A stretch of DNA of 64,000 nt. It comes from Streptomyces sp. NBC_00239. Lineage in GTDB: Bacteria > Actinomycetota > Actinomycetes > Streptomycetales > Streptomycetaceae. Both the position numbers and the translations under genes were made by a program. The notes beneath the pieces are model-generated. The model saw nothing but the letters and a program-made list of their open reading frames with translations, was not told the origin of the DNA and searched no databases. Location: contig NZ_CP108095.1 in assembly GCF_036194065.1 (NCBI RefSeq), positions 992,001-1,056,000 on the forward strand, read 5' to 3'. Each line of letters opens with the position of its first letter. Positions within the stretch are counted from its first letter, which is position 1. Of this stretch, positions 32,999 to 41,788 are shown piece after piece.

Positions 32999-33936
32999 GA
33001 CCGGTCTCCCAGGACGCGGAACTGGATGATGCCGAGGATCGCGATGAGCACGGCGAGGAAGTAGGCGATCGCGGAGGCGTAGCCGAAGTCGTAGTACTTG
33101 AAGGCGTTCTGGTAGAGGTACACGCCGATGGTGAGGGTGGCGTTGTCCGGGCCGCCGCCGGTGAGGACGTACGGCTCGTCGAAGAGCTGCAGGGTGCCGA
33201 TGGTGGACAGCACGGTGGTGAGCAGCAGCGCCGGGCGCAGGCCGGGCAGGGTGACGTGGCGGAAGGACGCCCAGGCGCCGGCTCCGTCCACGGCGGCGGC
33301 GTCGTACAGCTCGGCGGGGACGGCCTGGAGGCGGGCGAGCAGGATCACGGCGTTGTAGCCGGTGTAGTGCCAGGTCAGGGCGATGCCGAGGGAGATCCGC
33401 GCCCACAGGCCGTCGGTCAGCCAGGACACCGGGTCCACTCCGACCAGTCCCAGCAGCCAGTTGACGAGGCCGAAGTCCTTGTTGAGCAGGACGGAGAAGA
33501 CGATCCCGTAGGCGACCAGGCCGGTGACCATCGGCAGGAAGAAGCCGAGGCGGAAGAGCGTAGGGGCGCGCAGCGCGGCCGAGTTGAGGGCGACGGCGAG
33601 TGCGGTGGCGAGGGCCAGCATCACCGGGACCTGCACGACGAGGACGACCGCGGTGTTGCGCAGGGCGGTCCACAGCAGCGGATCGTCCAGCAGCCGCCGG
33701 TAGTTGTCGGCGCCGGCGTAGGTGTCCACGCCGTTGACCGTGCGGTGCAGGCTCAGGACGAAGGACCAGACGATGGGGTAGAGCTTGAACGCGGCGAACA
33801 GCAGCAGGGCGGGCAGCACGAACAGGTACGGGGCGGGCCGCCGGCGGCGTCGGGGGCGGGCGGGCGCCCGGGACGCGCGGACGCGGGGTGCGTCCGGCGT
33901 GTCCCGGGATCCGGTGCCGGCGAGTGCCGTGGTCAT
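32995..33936 (-). CDS. sugar ABC transporter permease (MalF-type)
   Basis: The 313-residue protein has a basic cytoplasmic start followed by APYLFVLPALLLFAAFKLYP and further membrane segments, with the EAA loop DGAGAWASFRHVTLPGLRPA. It pairs with the MalG-type permease. Its ATG overlaps the stop of the binding-protein gene and its stop overlaps the next start, both as ATGA, so the whole set is translationally coupled. Confidence 0.95.
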   Translation of the reverse strand: MTTALAGTGSRDTPDAPRVRASRAPARPRRRRRPAPYLFVLPALLLFAAFKLYPIVWSFVLSLHRTVNGVDTYAGADNYRRLLDDPLLWTALRNTAVVLVVQVPVMLALATALAVALNSAALRAPTLFRLGFFLPMVTGLVAYGIVFSVLLNKDFGLVNWLLGLVGVDPVSWLTDGLWARISLGIALTWHYTGYNAVILLARLQAVPAELYDAAAVDGAGAWASFRHVTLPGLRPALLLTTVLSTIGTLQLFDEPYVLTGGGPDNATLTIGVYLYQNAFKYYDFGYASAIAYFLAVLIAILGIIQFRVLGDRS

Positions 33937-35279
33937 CGGGCGGCCTTGCGGCCGGTCTGACTGGCCAGCTGCGCGGCGGCGTCCTTGAGGACCGTCGCCG
34001 GGTCGGCGCCCTTGAGCAGCACCTTGGACTGGGCGTCGGTGACGAGCTTGAGGGCGCGGGCGTAGTCCGAGGTGTAGTTGACGGCGGGAGAGGGCGCCTT
34101 GAGGGCGGCGAGGAAGATCTCGCCCTTCTTCTGCCCGCCGAAGAACGGCGAGGCCTCGTGGAAGACCGCGTCGTCGTACGCCTTCATCAGGGCGGGGGCG
34201 ATGCCCTTGCTCCGGTAGATGCGGACCTGGGAGGCGGGGCGGGTCAGGACGAACTCGACGAAGGACCAGGCCGCGGCGCGGTGCTTGCTGGTGCCGGCGA
34301 CGGCGAGGTGGGTGGAGTTGACGGTGGCGGAGGTGGCGCCGCCGCGGCGCACGGCCGGGGGAAGGCGGACCTTCCACTTGCCGGAGTCGCCGGGCACCTG
34401 CTCCTCGATGACGCCGCCGAACCAGGTGGGCAGCGGATGGACGGCCACCGTGCCCTTCTTGAGCGAGGTCATCAGGGAGTTCCAGCCGCCGGAGAGGTCG
34501 TTGACCAGGCCCGCGTCGTTCATGGTCTTGATGAGGGTCATGGCCCGGACGGCTTCCGGGGAGTCGAGGGTGATCGCACCGTCGAGGTCGAAGTAGAAGG
34601 TGCCCTGGAGCTGGAGCAGCATCTGGAAGAAGTTGGCGGCGTCGGGCTGGGAGGCGGGCTTGTCGATGCCGATCAGGTAGGTGCCGGTCTTCGCCTTGAT
34701 GCGCTTGCCGGCCTCGATGGCGTCGTCCCAGGTCTGGAGCGCGTCGGCGTCCACCCCGGCCTTCTCGAAGATGTCGGAGCGGTAGTAGAAGCCGGCCGAA
34801 TTGGCCTCCCAGGGCAGGGCGTTGACCCGCTTGCCGTCGGGGGAGACGGTCCCCCACAGCCCGGGGGCGAAGGCGTCCCGGTACGTGAGGGCGCCGAGCT
34901 TGCCGAGGTCGGCGAGGGCGCCGGGGAAGTGCTCCACGTAGCCGGGGAGGTAGTCGACGCCGATGTGCATGACGTCGGCGAGGCCCTGGCCGCCGGCCGC
35001 CATCCCGGCGGTGATCTTGTCCCAGATCGCCGGGTTGCCGATGTCTTCGACCTTGACCTGGATGTCCGGGTACTTCTTGTTGAACTCCGGTATCAGCGCC
35101 TTGAGTTCGGCTGCCGGACCCTGCCAGGACCAGACGGTGATCGCACCCTTGTCCGGAGCTCCCGCCTCCCCGGAGGATCCGCCGGCGCCGCTGCCCGAGC
35201 AGCCCGTCAGGCCGGCCAGGCCGGCCGCGGCGGCGGCCGCGCCGCCGATCTGCAGCGCTCTTCGTCGATCCATGTCCAT
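33933..35279 (-). CDS. sugar-binding lipoprotein of ABC importer
   Basis: The 448-residue protein has a twin-arginine-like start (MDMDRRRALQIGG) and a lipobox LTGC with the modified Cys27, then a family 1 extracellular binding fold (ITVWSWQGPAAELKALIPEF, EFNKKYPDIQVKVEDIGNPA). It captures the sugar outside the cell. The ATG at 35279 has AGGGG nine bases upstream; an ATG at 35300 is less well placed. It is the first gene of the alpha-galactoside operon (35279 to 29305), and a palindrome lies about 90 bases upstream. Confidence 0.93.
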   Translation of the reverse strand: MDMDRRRALQIGGAAAAAAGLAGLTGCSGSGAGGSSGEAGAPDKGAITVWSWQGPAAELKALIPEFNKKYPDIQVKVEDIGNPAIWDKITAGMAAGGQGLADVMHIGVDYLPGYVEHFPGALADLGKLGALTYRDAFAPGLWGTVSPDGKRVNALPWEANSAGFYYRSDIFEKAGVDADALQTWDDAIEAGKRIKAKTGTYLIGIDKPASQPDAANFFQMLLQLQGTFYFDLDGAITLDSPEAVRAMTLIKTMNDAGLVNDLSGGWNSLMTSLKKGTVAVHPLPTWFGGVIEEQVPGDSGKWKVRLPPAVRRGGATSATVNSTHLAVAGTSKHRAAAWSFVEFVLTRPASQVRIYRSKGIAPALMKAYDDAVFHEASPFFGGQKKGEIFLAALKAPSPAVNYTSDYARALKLVTDAQSKVLLKGADPATVLKDAAAQLASQTGRKAAR

Positions 35280-35362
35280 GGCTGACACCCCTGCTCGCAC
35301 CGTTGCGGAAGCTGACTGGCCGGGACTCTACCCACGGGTTCCGAGGACTTACAAGAGTCGGA

Positions 35363-35374
35363 TGAAAACTTTCA
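35363..35374. promoter_or_regulatory. LacI operator candidate
   Basis: TGAAA-AC-TTTCA lies between the binding-protein gene and the divergent glycosidase gene. Nearby, TGCAAGGAT (from 35385) and ATCCATTGCA form a longer interrupted inverted repeat. Either could be the site of the LacI regulator and control both directions. Confidence 0.4.
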
Positions 35375-35494
35375 GTTCGATAGTGCAAGGATTTCTGACG
35401 CATCCATTGCAAGCCTTACGGAGCGGTTGCTAGCGTGCCGCGCGCCAGGTCGGCCGCCCCAACCGCCGGCCCATCCCCGATCCGGGAGAACCCG

Positions 35495-37510
35495 ATGACG
35501 CGTTCCCGTGTTTCACTGCTGTCCGCCATCGCCCTGCTCGTCCCGCTGGCGCCGCTCGTCCTCGGCGGGTCCGCGGCCGCCAGCCCGGCGGCCGGCCCTG
35601 CCGCGCAGGCGGCGTCCGCGGCGCCGCACCCCGCACCCGCCGCACCCGCCCCGCTCCCCCTGGCCAACCCCGGCTTCGAACAGGGCGCCACCGGCTGGGA
35701 GTTCACCGGCGGTACCGGGATCGCCGGCAACTACCCGCACGGCGGGAGCCGGCTGGCCTACCTGGACGAGGGCCCGGGCCTGAAGGTCGCGCAGACGGTC
35801 ACCACCACGGGCGCCGGGGCGTACGACCTGTCGGCGTGGATCGCGACGGGCGGCCCCGGCGGCGCCTTCACCGCCCGCGTGAACGGCTCGGTCGTCGCCT
35901 CCCAGACGCTGCCCAGCGCCTCCAACTACCGCCGCTACACGCTGGGTCGGATACCCCTGGCCGCCGGCGACCGGCTGGAGATCGCCTTCGAGTCGGGCAC
36001 CGGCTGGGTCAACGCCGACGACCTGATGGTCTCGCCCGCCTCCCCCGCCGACCCCCGGGTCAGCTCCTCGGACCCCAAGATCGTCGAGATGTTCGACTGG
36101 TCCCGGCGGAAGGCCAACAGCTGGGTCCAGCTCCCCGGCACGGTAGGCCCGCTCAACGTGGACGAGAACAACACGGGCGGCAGCGGCAGCGCCGCCTACG
36201 GCCCCTCGTACTGGGCCGGGTACGCCAACCGCAGCGGCTACTACTCCCGGGACATGGCCCACCAGCTCGCCGGCGCGGGCGTGCTCGGCCTCGGCGCCGA
36301 GAACAAGGCCATGCTCCGCTCGTTCGCCGCGTCCGCCACTCCCGAGCACAAGTTCTACCCGGCGTGGGCGCTGAACTTCGACACCCGCACCTACCTGTCG
36401 ATCGACTACCGCAACCCGTCCCTGTTCGTCCGCGAGGTGCCCGCCACCTTCGAGCTCGTCCAGAAGGCCGCCGAGGCGTACCGCTGGAGCGGCGACCGGG
36501 CGTACCTGGACGATCCCGCGCTGTGGGACTTCTACCGGCACGCGACCGACGACTTCGTCCGGCTGCACGACGGCATCAAGGACAACGGGACCGTGCAGGT
36601 CGCCGAGGGCACCGGCCGCGGCATCTTCCAGGGCACCGCCAGCTACAACGAGCAGAGCAGCGAGCCGCTCGCCGAGGCCGGCGACGCGATCGCCTCGCAG
36701 TACCAGGCGTACCTGGCCATGGCCTCACTGGCCCGCGCCAAGGGCGACGGCACCCTCGCGACGACGTACGCCCGCAAGGCCAGGGACCTAAAGGCGTACT
36801 TCAACTCCACGTGGAGCGGCTCCGGTTCGGGCGCCGACATGGTCCGCGGCTACACGACGGACGGGCGGGCGCTGACCGGCTGGGGCCTGGAGAACAGCTG
36901 GTTCATGCCGATGAAGCAGATCATCGCCCCCGGCGCGCGCCGCGAGGCCTACCTCGACTACATCGACGAGCAGGCCTCGGGGGCGGGCCGGCCGGCCAAC
37001 ATCGAGGCCGCGACCTACCTCCCCGACACCTTCTTCAAGAACAACCGCGCCGACACCGCGTGGAAGTGGATGACGTACGTGTACGACCACAAGGACATCC
37101 AGCACGTGAACACCAAGCAGGGCACCAACGGGGACTACCCCGAGGTCTCCTTCACCCTCCTCGGCCAGACCGTCGAGGGCCTGCTGGGCGTCGCCCCCGA
37201 CGCCCCCGCCCGGCGCCTGAGCACCCAGTCGCGACTGCCGTCCGGGATGGACTGGCTGGGCATCGACGACCTGCGGATCGGCGGTTCGCGGTTCTCGCTG
37301 CGCCACGACGGCGCCACCAAGTCCCGGCTCACGCACACCGCGGGCACCGCACCGTACACCTGGGAGGCCCGCTTCCCCGGCCGGTTCGCGACGCTGACGG
37401 TGAACGGCGTGCCGCGGACCGCGCGCACCAAGGTGGTCGACGGCGTGGTCTACACGTACGCGACCACCCGCGTGGCGCCCGGCGCGTCGGTCACCGTCCG
37501 AGTTCGCTGA
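35495..37510 (+). CDS. secreted six-hairpin-type glycosidase-like protein
   Basis: The 671-residue protein has a signal peptide (SLLSAIALLVPLAPLVLGGS, cleavage near ASA) and a jelly-roll module at about 50-190 (PLANPGFEQGATGWEFTGGT), like carbohydrate-binding modules. The rest resembles an (alpha/alpha)6 barrel: WAGYANRSGYYSRDMAHQLA, NIEAATYLPDTFFKNNRADT and DYPEVSFTLLGQTVEGLLGV. No exact family was recognised; GH63/GH116/PL-like folds are possible. The ATG at 35495 has GGGAG upstream. It is divergent from the alpha-galactoside importer operon, so it may release the oligosaccharide that is imported. Confidence 0.7.
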   Translation: MTRSRVSLLSAIALLVPLAPLVLGGSAAASPAAGPAAQAASAAPHPAPAAPAPLPLANPGFEQGATGWEFTGGTGIAGNYPHGGSRLAYLDEGPGLKVAQTVTTTGAGAYDLSAWIATGGPGGAFTARVNGSVVASQTLPSASNYRRYTLGRIPLAAGDRLEIAFESGTGWVNADDLMVSPASPADPRVSSSDPKIVEMFDWSRRKANSWVQLPGTVGPLNVDENNTGGSGSAAYGPSYWAGYANRSGYYSRDMAHQLAGAGVLGLGAENKAMLRSFAASATPEHKFYPAWALNFDTRTYLSIDYRNPSLFVREVPATFELVQKAAEAYRWSGDRAYLDDPALWDFYRHATDDFVRLHDGIKDNGTVQVAEGTGRGIFQGTASYNEQSSEPLAEAGDAIASQYQAYLAMASLARAKGDGTLATTYARKARDLKAYFNSTWSGSGSGADMVRGYTTDGRALTGWGLENSWFMPMKQIIAPGARREAYLDYIDEQASGAGRPANIEAATYLPDTFFKNNRADTAWKWMTYVYDHKDIQHVNTKQGTNGDYPEVSFTLLGQTVEGLLGVAPDAPARRLSTQSRLPSGMDWLGIDDLRIGGSRFSLRHDGATKSRLTHTAGTAPYTWEARFPGRFATLTVNGVPRTARTKVVDGVVYTYATTRVAPGASVTVRVR

Positions 37511-37538
37511 CCCGACCCGTCCGGCCGGTCAACGGCGG

Positions 37539-38270
37539 TCAGTGCTCCACGATTTCGCCGTCCCGCAGCTCCAGGACCCGGTCGGCCAGGCCCAGGAGCT
37601 GCGGGTCGTGCGTGGCGACGAGGGCGGTGGTGCCCTCGCTGCGCACCACCGAACGCAGGAGTTCCATCACCGCGAGACCGGTCTGCGCGTCCAGTTGGCC
37701 GGTCGGCTCGTCCGCGATCAGCAGGGCCGGCCGGTTGGCGAGGGCCCGCGCGATGGCCACGCGCTGCTGCTGGCCGCCGGACATCTCGTCGGGCCGCTGC
37801 TCGGCGTGGTCGCCGAGGCCCACCAGCGCGAGGAGCAGGGCGACCCGCTCCTCGCGCTCGTGCGGGTCGGCCTTGCGCAGCCGCAGCGGCACGCCGACGT
37901 TCTCGGCGGCGGTGAGGATGGGGATCAGCCCGAAGGACTGGAAGATGAAGCCGACGCGGTCGCGGCGCAGTTCGAGCAGGCCCTTCTCGCCGAGCCCGGT
38001 CAGGTCGGTGCCGTCGATGACGACCCGTCCGCCGTCCGGCGCGTCCAGGCCGCCGACGAGGTTGAGCAGGGTGGTCTTGCCGGATCCGGACCGGCCCTTG
38101 AGCGCGACCAGTTCACCGCGCCCGATCTCGAACGAGACCCCGCGCAGGGCGTGCACGGCGGCCGGGCCCGTGCCGTAGGAGCGGCGCAGGTCCGTCACCG
38201 TGACCATCGGCCCGGTGTCCGCCCCGCCCAGTACCGCGGTGTCCGCGCGTGCCCCGGTGTACTCCGTCAT
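37539..38270 (-). CDS. ABC transporter ATP-binding protein (MacB/LolD-type)
   Basis: The 243-residue ATPase has Walker A GRSGSGKTT, the signature MSGGQQQRVAIARAL, Walker B LLIADEPTG and the H-loop VATHD. It belongs to the MacB/LolD group that energises FtsX-like permeases. GGGGGG precedes the ATG at 38270. It is divergent from the first large permease gene, with a shared 170-base control region. Confidence 0.93.
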   Translation of the reverse strand: MTEYTGARADTAVLGGADTGPMVTVTDLRRSYGTGPAAVHALRGVSFEIGRGELVALKGRSGSGKTTLLNLVGGLDAPDGGRVVIDGTDLTGLGEKGLLELRRDRVGFIFQSFGLIPILTAAENVGVPLRLRKADPHEREERVALLLALVGLGDHAEQRPDEMSGGQQQRVAIARALANRPALLIADEPTGQLDAQTGLAVMELLRSVVRSEGTTALVATHDPQLLGLADRVLELRDGEIVEH

Positions 38271-38355
38271 CACTGCCCCCCGTGCGTCCTCGGTCGGCGC
38301 CCAGTATGTGCAGGGAGATCCACGACGGGCAACGCCTTCCGGGCGAGGTAATGAA

Positions 38356-38372
38356 ATTCCGGTTATCGGAAT
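38356..38372. promoter_or_regulatory. inverted repeat between divergent ABC genes
   Basis: ATTCCG-GTTAT-CGGAAT has 6-base perfect arms, 86 bases from each start codon or nearly so. It may be the operator of a regulator controlling both directions. Confidence 0.4.
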
Positions 38373-38442
38373 GTCTGTCGCACTCAGCGGTTTCTTGGTA
38401 GAAAGCCGTATTGAGTGGGCGGTACACGGGGGCGAATTTCTG

Positions 38443-41400
38443 GTGACAGGGTTTATTTTTCTGCGCGCTGGTGCGCATCGGCTGCTGCTGGCTGCCGCGC
38501 TGCTCGCAGTGCTGCTCACGACGTGTGTGCTCGCGGCGCTCGCCGCGTTCTCCGGATCGGTCGGGGACGCCGCGCTCCGCGAGACGCTGAACGGCCGGGC
38601 CGCGGTCGCCGCCTCCCTCACCGTGAGCGCGGACGTGCCGCCGCAACGGCGGGACGCCGCGCAGCAGGCCGTGGTCCGCGGGACCCGGGAGGTCTTCGGC
38701 GGGCTGCCGACCACCCTGCGCAAGATGGAGCGTTCGGGCCCGTACGCCCTGCCGAGGTCGTTGCAGGCGCCCGCCGACCGGGCCGGCGACCCCGACCTCA
38801 CGCACCTCGCCACACTGGACCGCTCGCGGATCCGGCTGGTGGCCGGCGCGCTGCCCGGCCCCGCCCCGACGGACGCCCGGCAGCCGGTCCCCGTCGCTCT
38901 GCCCGAGGCCGCCGCCGCACTGCTGAAGGTCCGTCCCGGCGCCCGGATCGCGCTCACCGAGCGGATGGCCGGCGCCCCGCTGACCGTGCTGGTCACCGGC
39001 ATCTACAAGCCGGCCGACACCACCGACGCCTACTGGCAGCTGGACCCGCTCGGCGGCCGCGGCGTGCGCGACGTGGTGTTCACGACGTACGGCCCGCTGC
39101 TCGCCGACGCCTCGGTGCTCGCCGCGCCCGCCACTCCCGTGGGCACCACCGGCTGGGTGGCCGCCGCCGACTTCTCGACGCTGACCACGGAGCGGATCGG
39201 GAAGCTGCGCGACGCCGCCGCCGGCGGGTCGGTGCGCCTCCACGACGACCCCGCCTTCGCGGGCACCTCGTCGGTGGCCACCGCGCTGCCGCAGATCCTG
39301 GACCGCACCGAACGGGCCCTGCTCGTGGCCCGCTCCAGCCTGCTCATGGTCGCCGTCCAGCTGGTCCTGCTGGCCGGCTACGCGCTCCTGCTGGTGGCCC
39401 GGCTCCTCAGCACCGAACGCGCCGGCGAGACCAGCCTGTTGCGTGCCCGCGGCGCCTCCCGCGGGCGGATCGCGGGACTCGCCGCGATCGAGGCGATGCT
39501 GCTGGCGGTACCCGCCGCGGTGCTCGCCCCGCTCGCCGCCGCGCCGCTGGCCCGCTCCTTCACCCCCGGCTCACTGGGCGACGGCTCCGGGCTGCGGCTC
39601 GGCGTACTGCCGCCCTGGCCGGTGTGGCTGGTCGCCGCGGGCGTCGCGGCCTGCTGCGCCGTCGCGGTGGTCTCCCCCGCGCTGGCCGCGGCGGGCGCGA
39701 CGATCCGGCTGCGGCGGGTGCGCGGTGCGGCGCTGCCCGCGCCGGTACGGGCCGGAGCCGACATCGCACTGCTGCTGATCGCGGGCATCGCCTACTGGCA
39801 GCTCGACCGGCAGAACGGCAGCGCCGGCGGCGGGGCCGTCAGCGGGGACCGCGAGGGCGATCTGGGCATCGACCCGGTGCTGGTCGCCGCGCCCGCGCTG
39901 GCCCTCCTCGCGGGCACCGTGCTGACCCTGCGTCTGCTGCCGCCCGCGGCCCGGCTCGCCGAGCGGCGGGCGGCGGGCGGCCGGGGACTGACGGCCGCCC
40001 TCGCCGGCTGGCAGTTCAGCCGCCGGCCGCTGCGCGGGGCCGGACCGGTCCTGCTGCTGGTCCTCGCGGTGGCGATGGGCATGCTGGCCATCGGCCAGGG
40101 CGCTTCGTGGGACCGCTCGCAGCACGACCAGGCCGATTTCCGTACCGGCGCCTCGGTGCGGGTGCTCGACAGCCGCCCCGCCGGACCGGGCCGCGGCGGC
40201 GAGTACGCCACCGCGCCGGGCGTGAAGGCGGCCGCGCCCGCGCACCGCGCGGTCACCGACCTGTCCGGCGGCCGGTCCGCGACCGTGCTCGCGCTCGACA
40301 CGGCGCACGCGGACGAGCGGCTGCTGCTGCGCGACGACCTCGCCGACGAGCCCGCGACCGGGGTTCTGAAGTCGCTCGCGCCCGCCCCTGAGCAGTCCCG
40401 GCCGGTGCTGCCGCTGCCCGCCGGGACCCGGCGGCTCGCCCTCGACGTACGGATCACCGACACGCGGGGGAAGGCCGGCCGGTCCGCCGACGTGCCCGCG
40501 GCCGAGATCGCCGTGATGCTGACGGACCGCCACGGCCTCGGCTACCGGGTCGACGCCGGGCGGGTGCCCGCCGACGGCCGGCCGCACCGCATCACCGCCC
40601 GCCTCGACCAAGCCGCCCAGGGCGTGAGCGCCGCCCCCGCGGGCCCCCTCGAACTGACCGGCCTGCGCCTCACCGGCCCGGCCACCTCCGCCACGGCCGC
40701 GCGGCACCGGCTGCGCGTGGAGCGGCTGCTCACCGCCCCCGGGCCGGGGGCGCTGCGCCCGGTGGCGGTGCGTTCCGGGCTCGCCTGGCAGGGCGGCACC
40801 CGCCTCCTGTCGTACGGGTCCGACCTCCCGGAGAACCCGCTGACCCCGGCCGCGTCGTCGGGCGCCGCCGCGCTGGACGTCACGTACGACACCGGGCTCG
40901 GGTCCACCGAGGACGCGCGGTTCACGCTGCGGACGGACCTGGTGCGCCGCGGCGCACCGGAGCGCGTCCCGGCGGTCGCCACCGACGCGTTCCTGCGCGC
41001 GGCCGGGGCGAAGACCGGCGCGGACCTCGATGTGACGGTGGCCGGGCGGGAGCTGCGCGTGAAGGTGGTCGAGGCGGTCCGGCAGCTGCCGACCTCCCCG
41101 GCCGGCTCGCAGGACGCGGCGGCCACCGGCACGTCGGGGGCCACCGACGGCGGCGCCCTGCTGCTCGACCTGCGGGCCGTCAACGCGGCCCTGGCCGCGG
41201 ACGGCGGCACCGGCCTGCCCGCCACCGAGTGGTGGCTGAGCACGGCGCCCGGCAAGGCCGGCGCCCTCGCGGACGCCCTGCGGGCGCGCACCGGAACCGA
41301 ACCCGGCCAGGTCCTCGTACGTGACGAGACCGCCGCCGAGCTGCTCGGCGACCCGCTCGGCGCCGGACCGCGCGCCGCGCTGCTGGCCGTGGCGGTCGCC

Positions 41401-41787
41401 GCCGCCCTGCTCGCCGCGGTCGGCTTCGCGGTGAGCGCGGCCGGCTCACTGCGGGAACGTTCCTCCGAGATCGCGGTGCTGCGCGCCCTGGGCGCGCCCC
41501 ACAAGGGCCTCGCCCGGATGGTGGCCGCCGAGCAGGGCGTCCTGATCGCGATCGGACTGCTGGCGGGGGCCGCACTGGGCGCGGCACTGGCCCGGGCCGT
41601 CGTACCGCTGGTCGTGCTGACCTCGCAGGCCGCCGCACCCGTGCCCCGGGTCCTCGTCGAACTCCCGGCGGGCCAGGTGGCCCTGCTGCTCGCCGGGGTC
41701 GCGGCCGTGCCGCTGCTGATCACCGCCGCCGTCGCGGTCCGCCGCACCGATCCGGCGGTCTCGCTCCGCCACCAGGGGGAGAACTGA
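38443..41787 (+). CDS. large FtsX/MacB-type ABC permease 1
   Basis: The 1114-residue protein has an N-terminal membrane segment (HRLLLAAALLAVLLTTCVLA), a large extracytoplasmic domain, a first FtsX four-helix core at about 300-480, a second extracytoplasmic region, and a final FtsX core (AALLAVAVAAALLAAVGFAV and ALGAPHKGLARMVAAEQGVL). Such permeases move lipids or peptides or signal mechanically rather than import solutes. The GTG at 38443 with a GGGGG site about ten bases upstream is preferred, since it begins just before the first membrane segment; the frame is open further upstream. One base separates it from the next permease gene. Confidence 0.85.
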   Translation: MTGFIFLRAGAHRLLLAAALLAVLLTTCVLAALAAFSGSVGDAALRETLNGRAAVAASLTVSADVPPQRRDAAQQAVVRGTREVFGGLPTTLRKMERSGPYALPRSLQAPADRAGDPDLTHLATLDRSRIRLVAGALPGPAPTDARQPVPVALPEAAAALLKVRPGARIALTERMAGAPLTVLVTGIYKPADTTDAYWQLDPLGGRGVRDVVFTTYGPLLADASVLAAPATPVGTTGWVAAADFSTLTTERIGKLRDAAAGGSVRLHDDPAFAGTSSVATALPQILDRTERALLVARSSLLMVAVQLVLLAGYALLLVARLLSTERAGETSLLRARGASRGRIAGLAAIEAMLLAVPAAVLAPLAAAPLARSFTPGSLGDGSGLRLGVLPPWPVWLVAAGVAACCAVAVVSPALAAAGATIRLRRVRGAALPAPVRAGADIALLLIAGIAYWQLDRQNGSAGGGAVSGDREGDLGIDPVLVAAPALALLAGTVLTLRLLPPAARLAERRAAGGRGLTAALAGWQFSRRPLRGAGPVLLLVLAVAMGMLAIGQGASWDRSQHDQADFRTGASVRVLDSRPAGPGRGGEYATAPGVKAAAPAHRAVTDLSGGRSATVLALDTAHADERLLLRDDLADEPATGVLKSLAPAPEQSRPVLPLPAGTRRLALDVRITDTRGKAGRSADVPAAEIAVMLTDRHGLGYRVDAGRVPADGRPHRITARLDQAAQGVSAAPAGPLELTGLRLTGPATSATAARHRLRVERLLTAPGPGALRPVAVRSGLAWQGGTRLLSYGSDLPENPLTPAASSGAAALDVTYDTGLGSTEDARFTLRTDLVRRGAPERVPAVATDAFLRAAGAKTGADLDVTVAGRELRVKVVEAVRQLPTSPAGSQDAAATGTSGATDGGALLLDLRAVNAALAADGGTGLPATEWWLSTAPGKAGALADALRARTGTEPGQVLVRDETAAELLGDPLGAGPRAALLAVAVAAALLAAVGFAVSAAGSLRERSSEIAVLRALGAPHKGLARMVAAEQGVLIAIGLLAGAALGAALARAVVPLVVLTSQAAAPVPRVLVELPAGQVALLLAGVAAVPLLITAAVAVRRTDPAVSLRHQGEN

Positions 41788-41788
41788 G

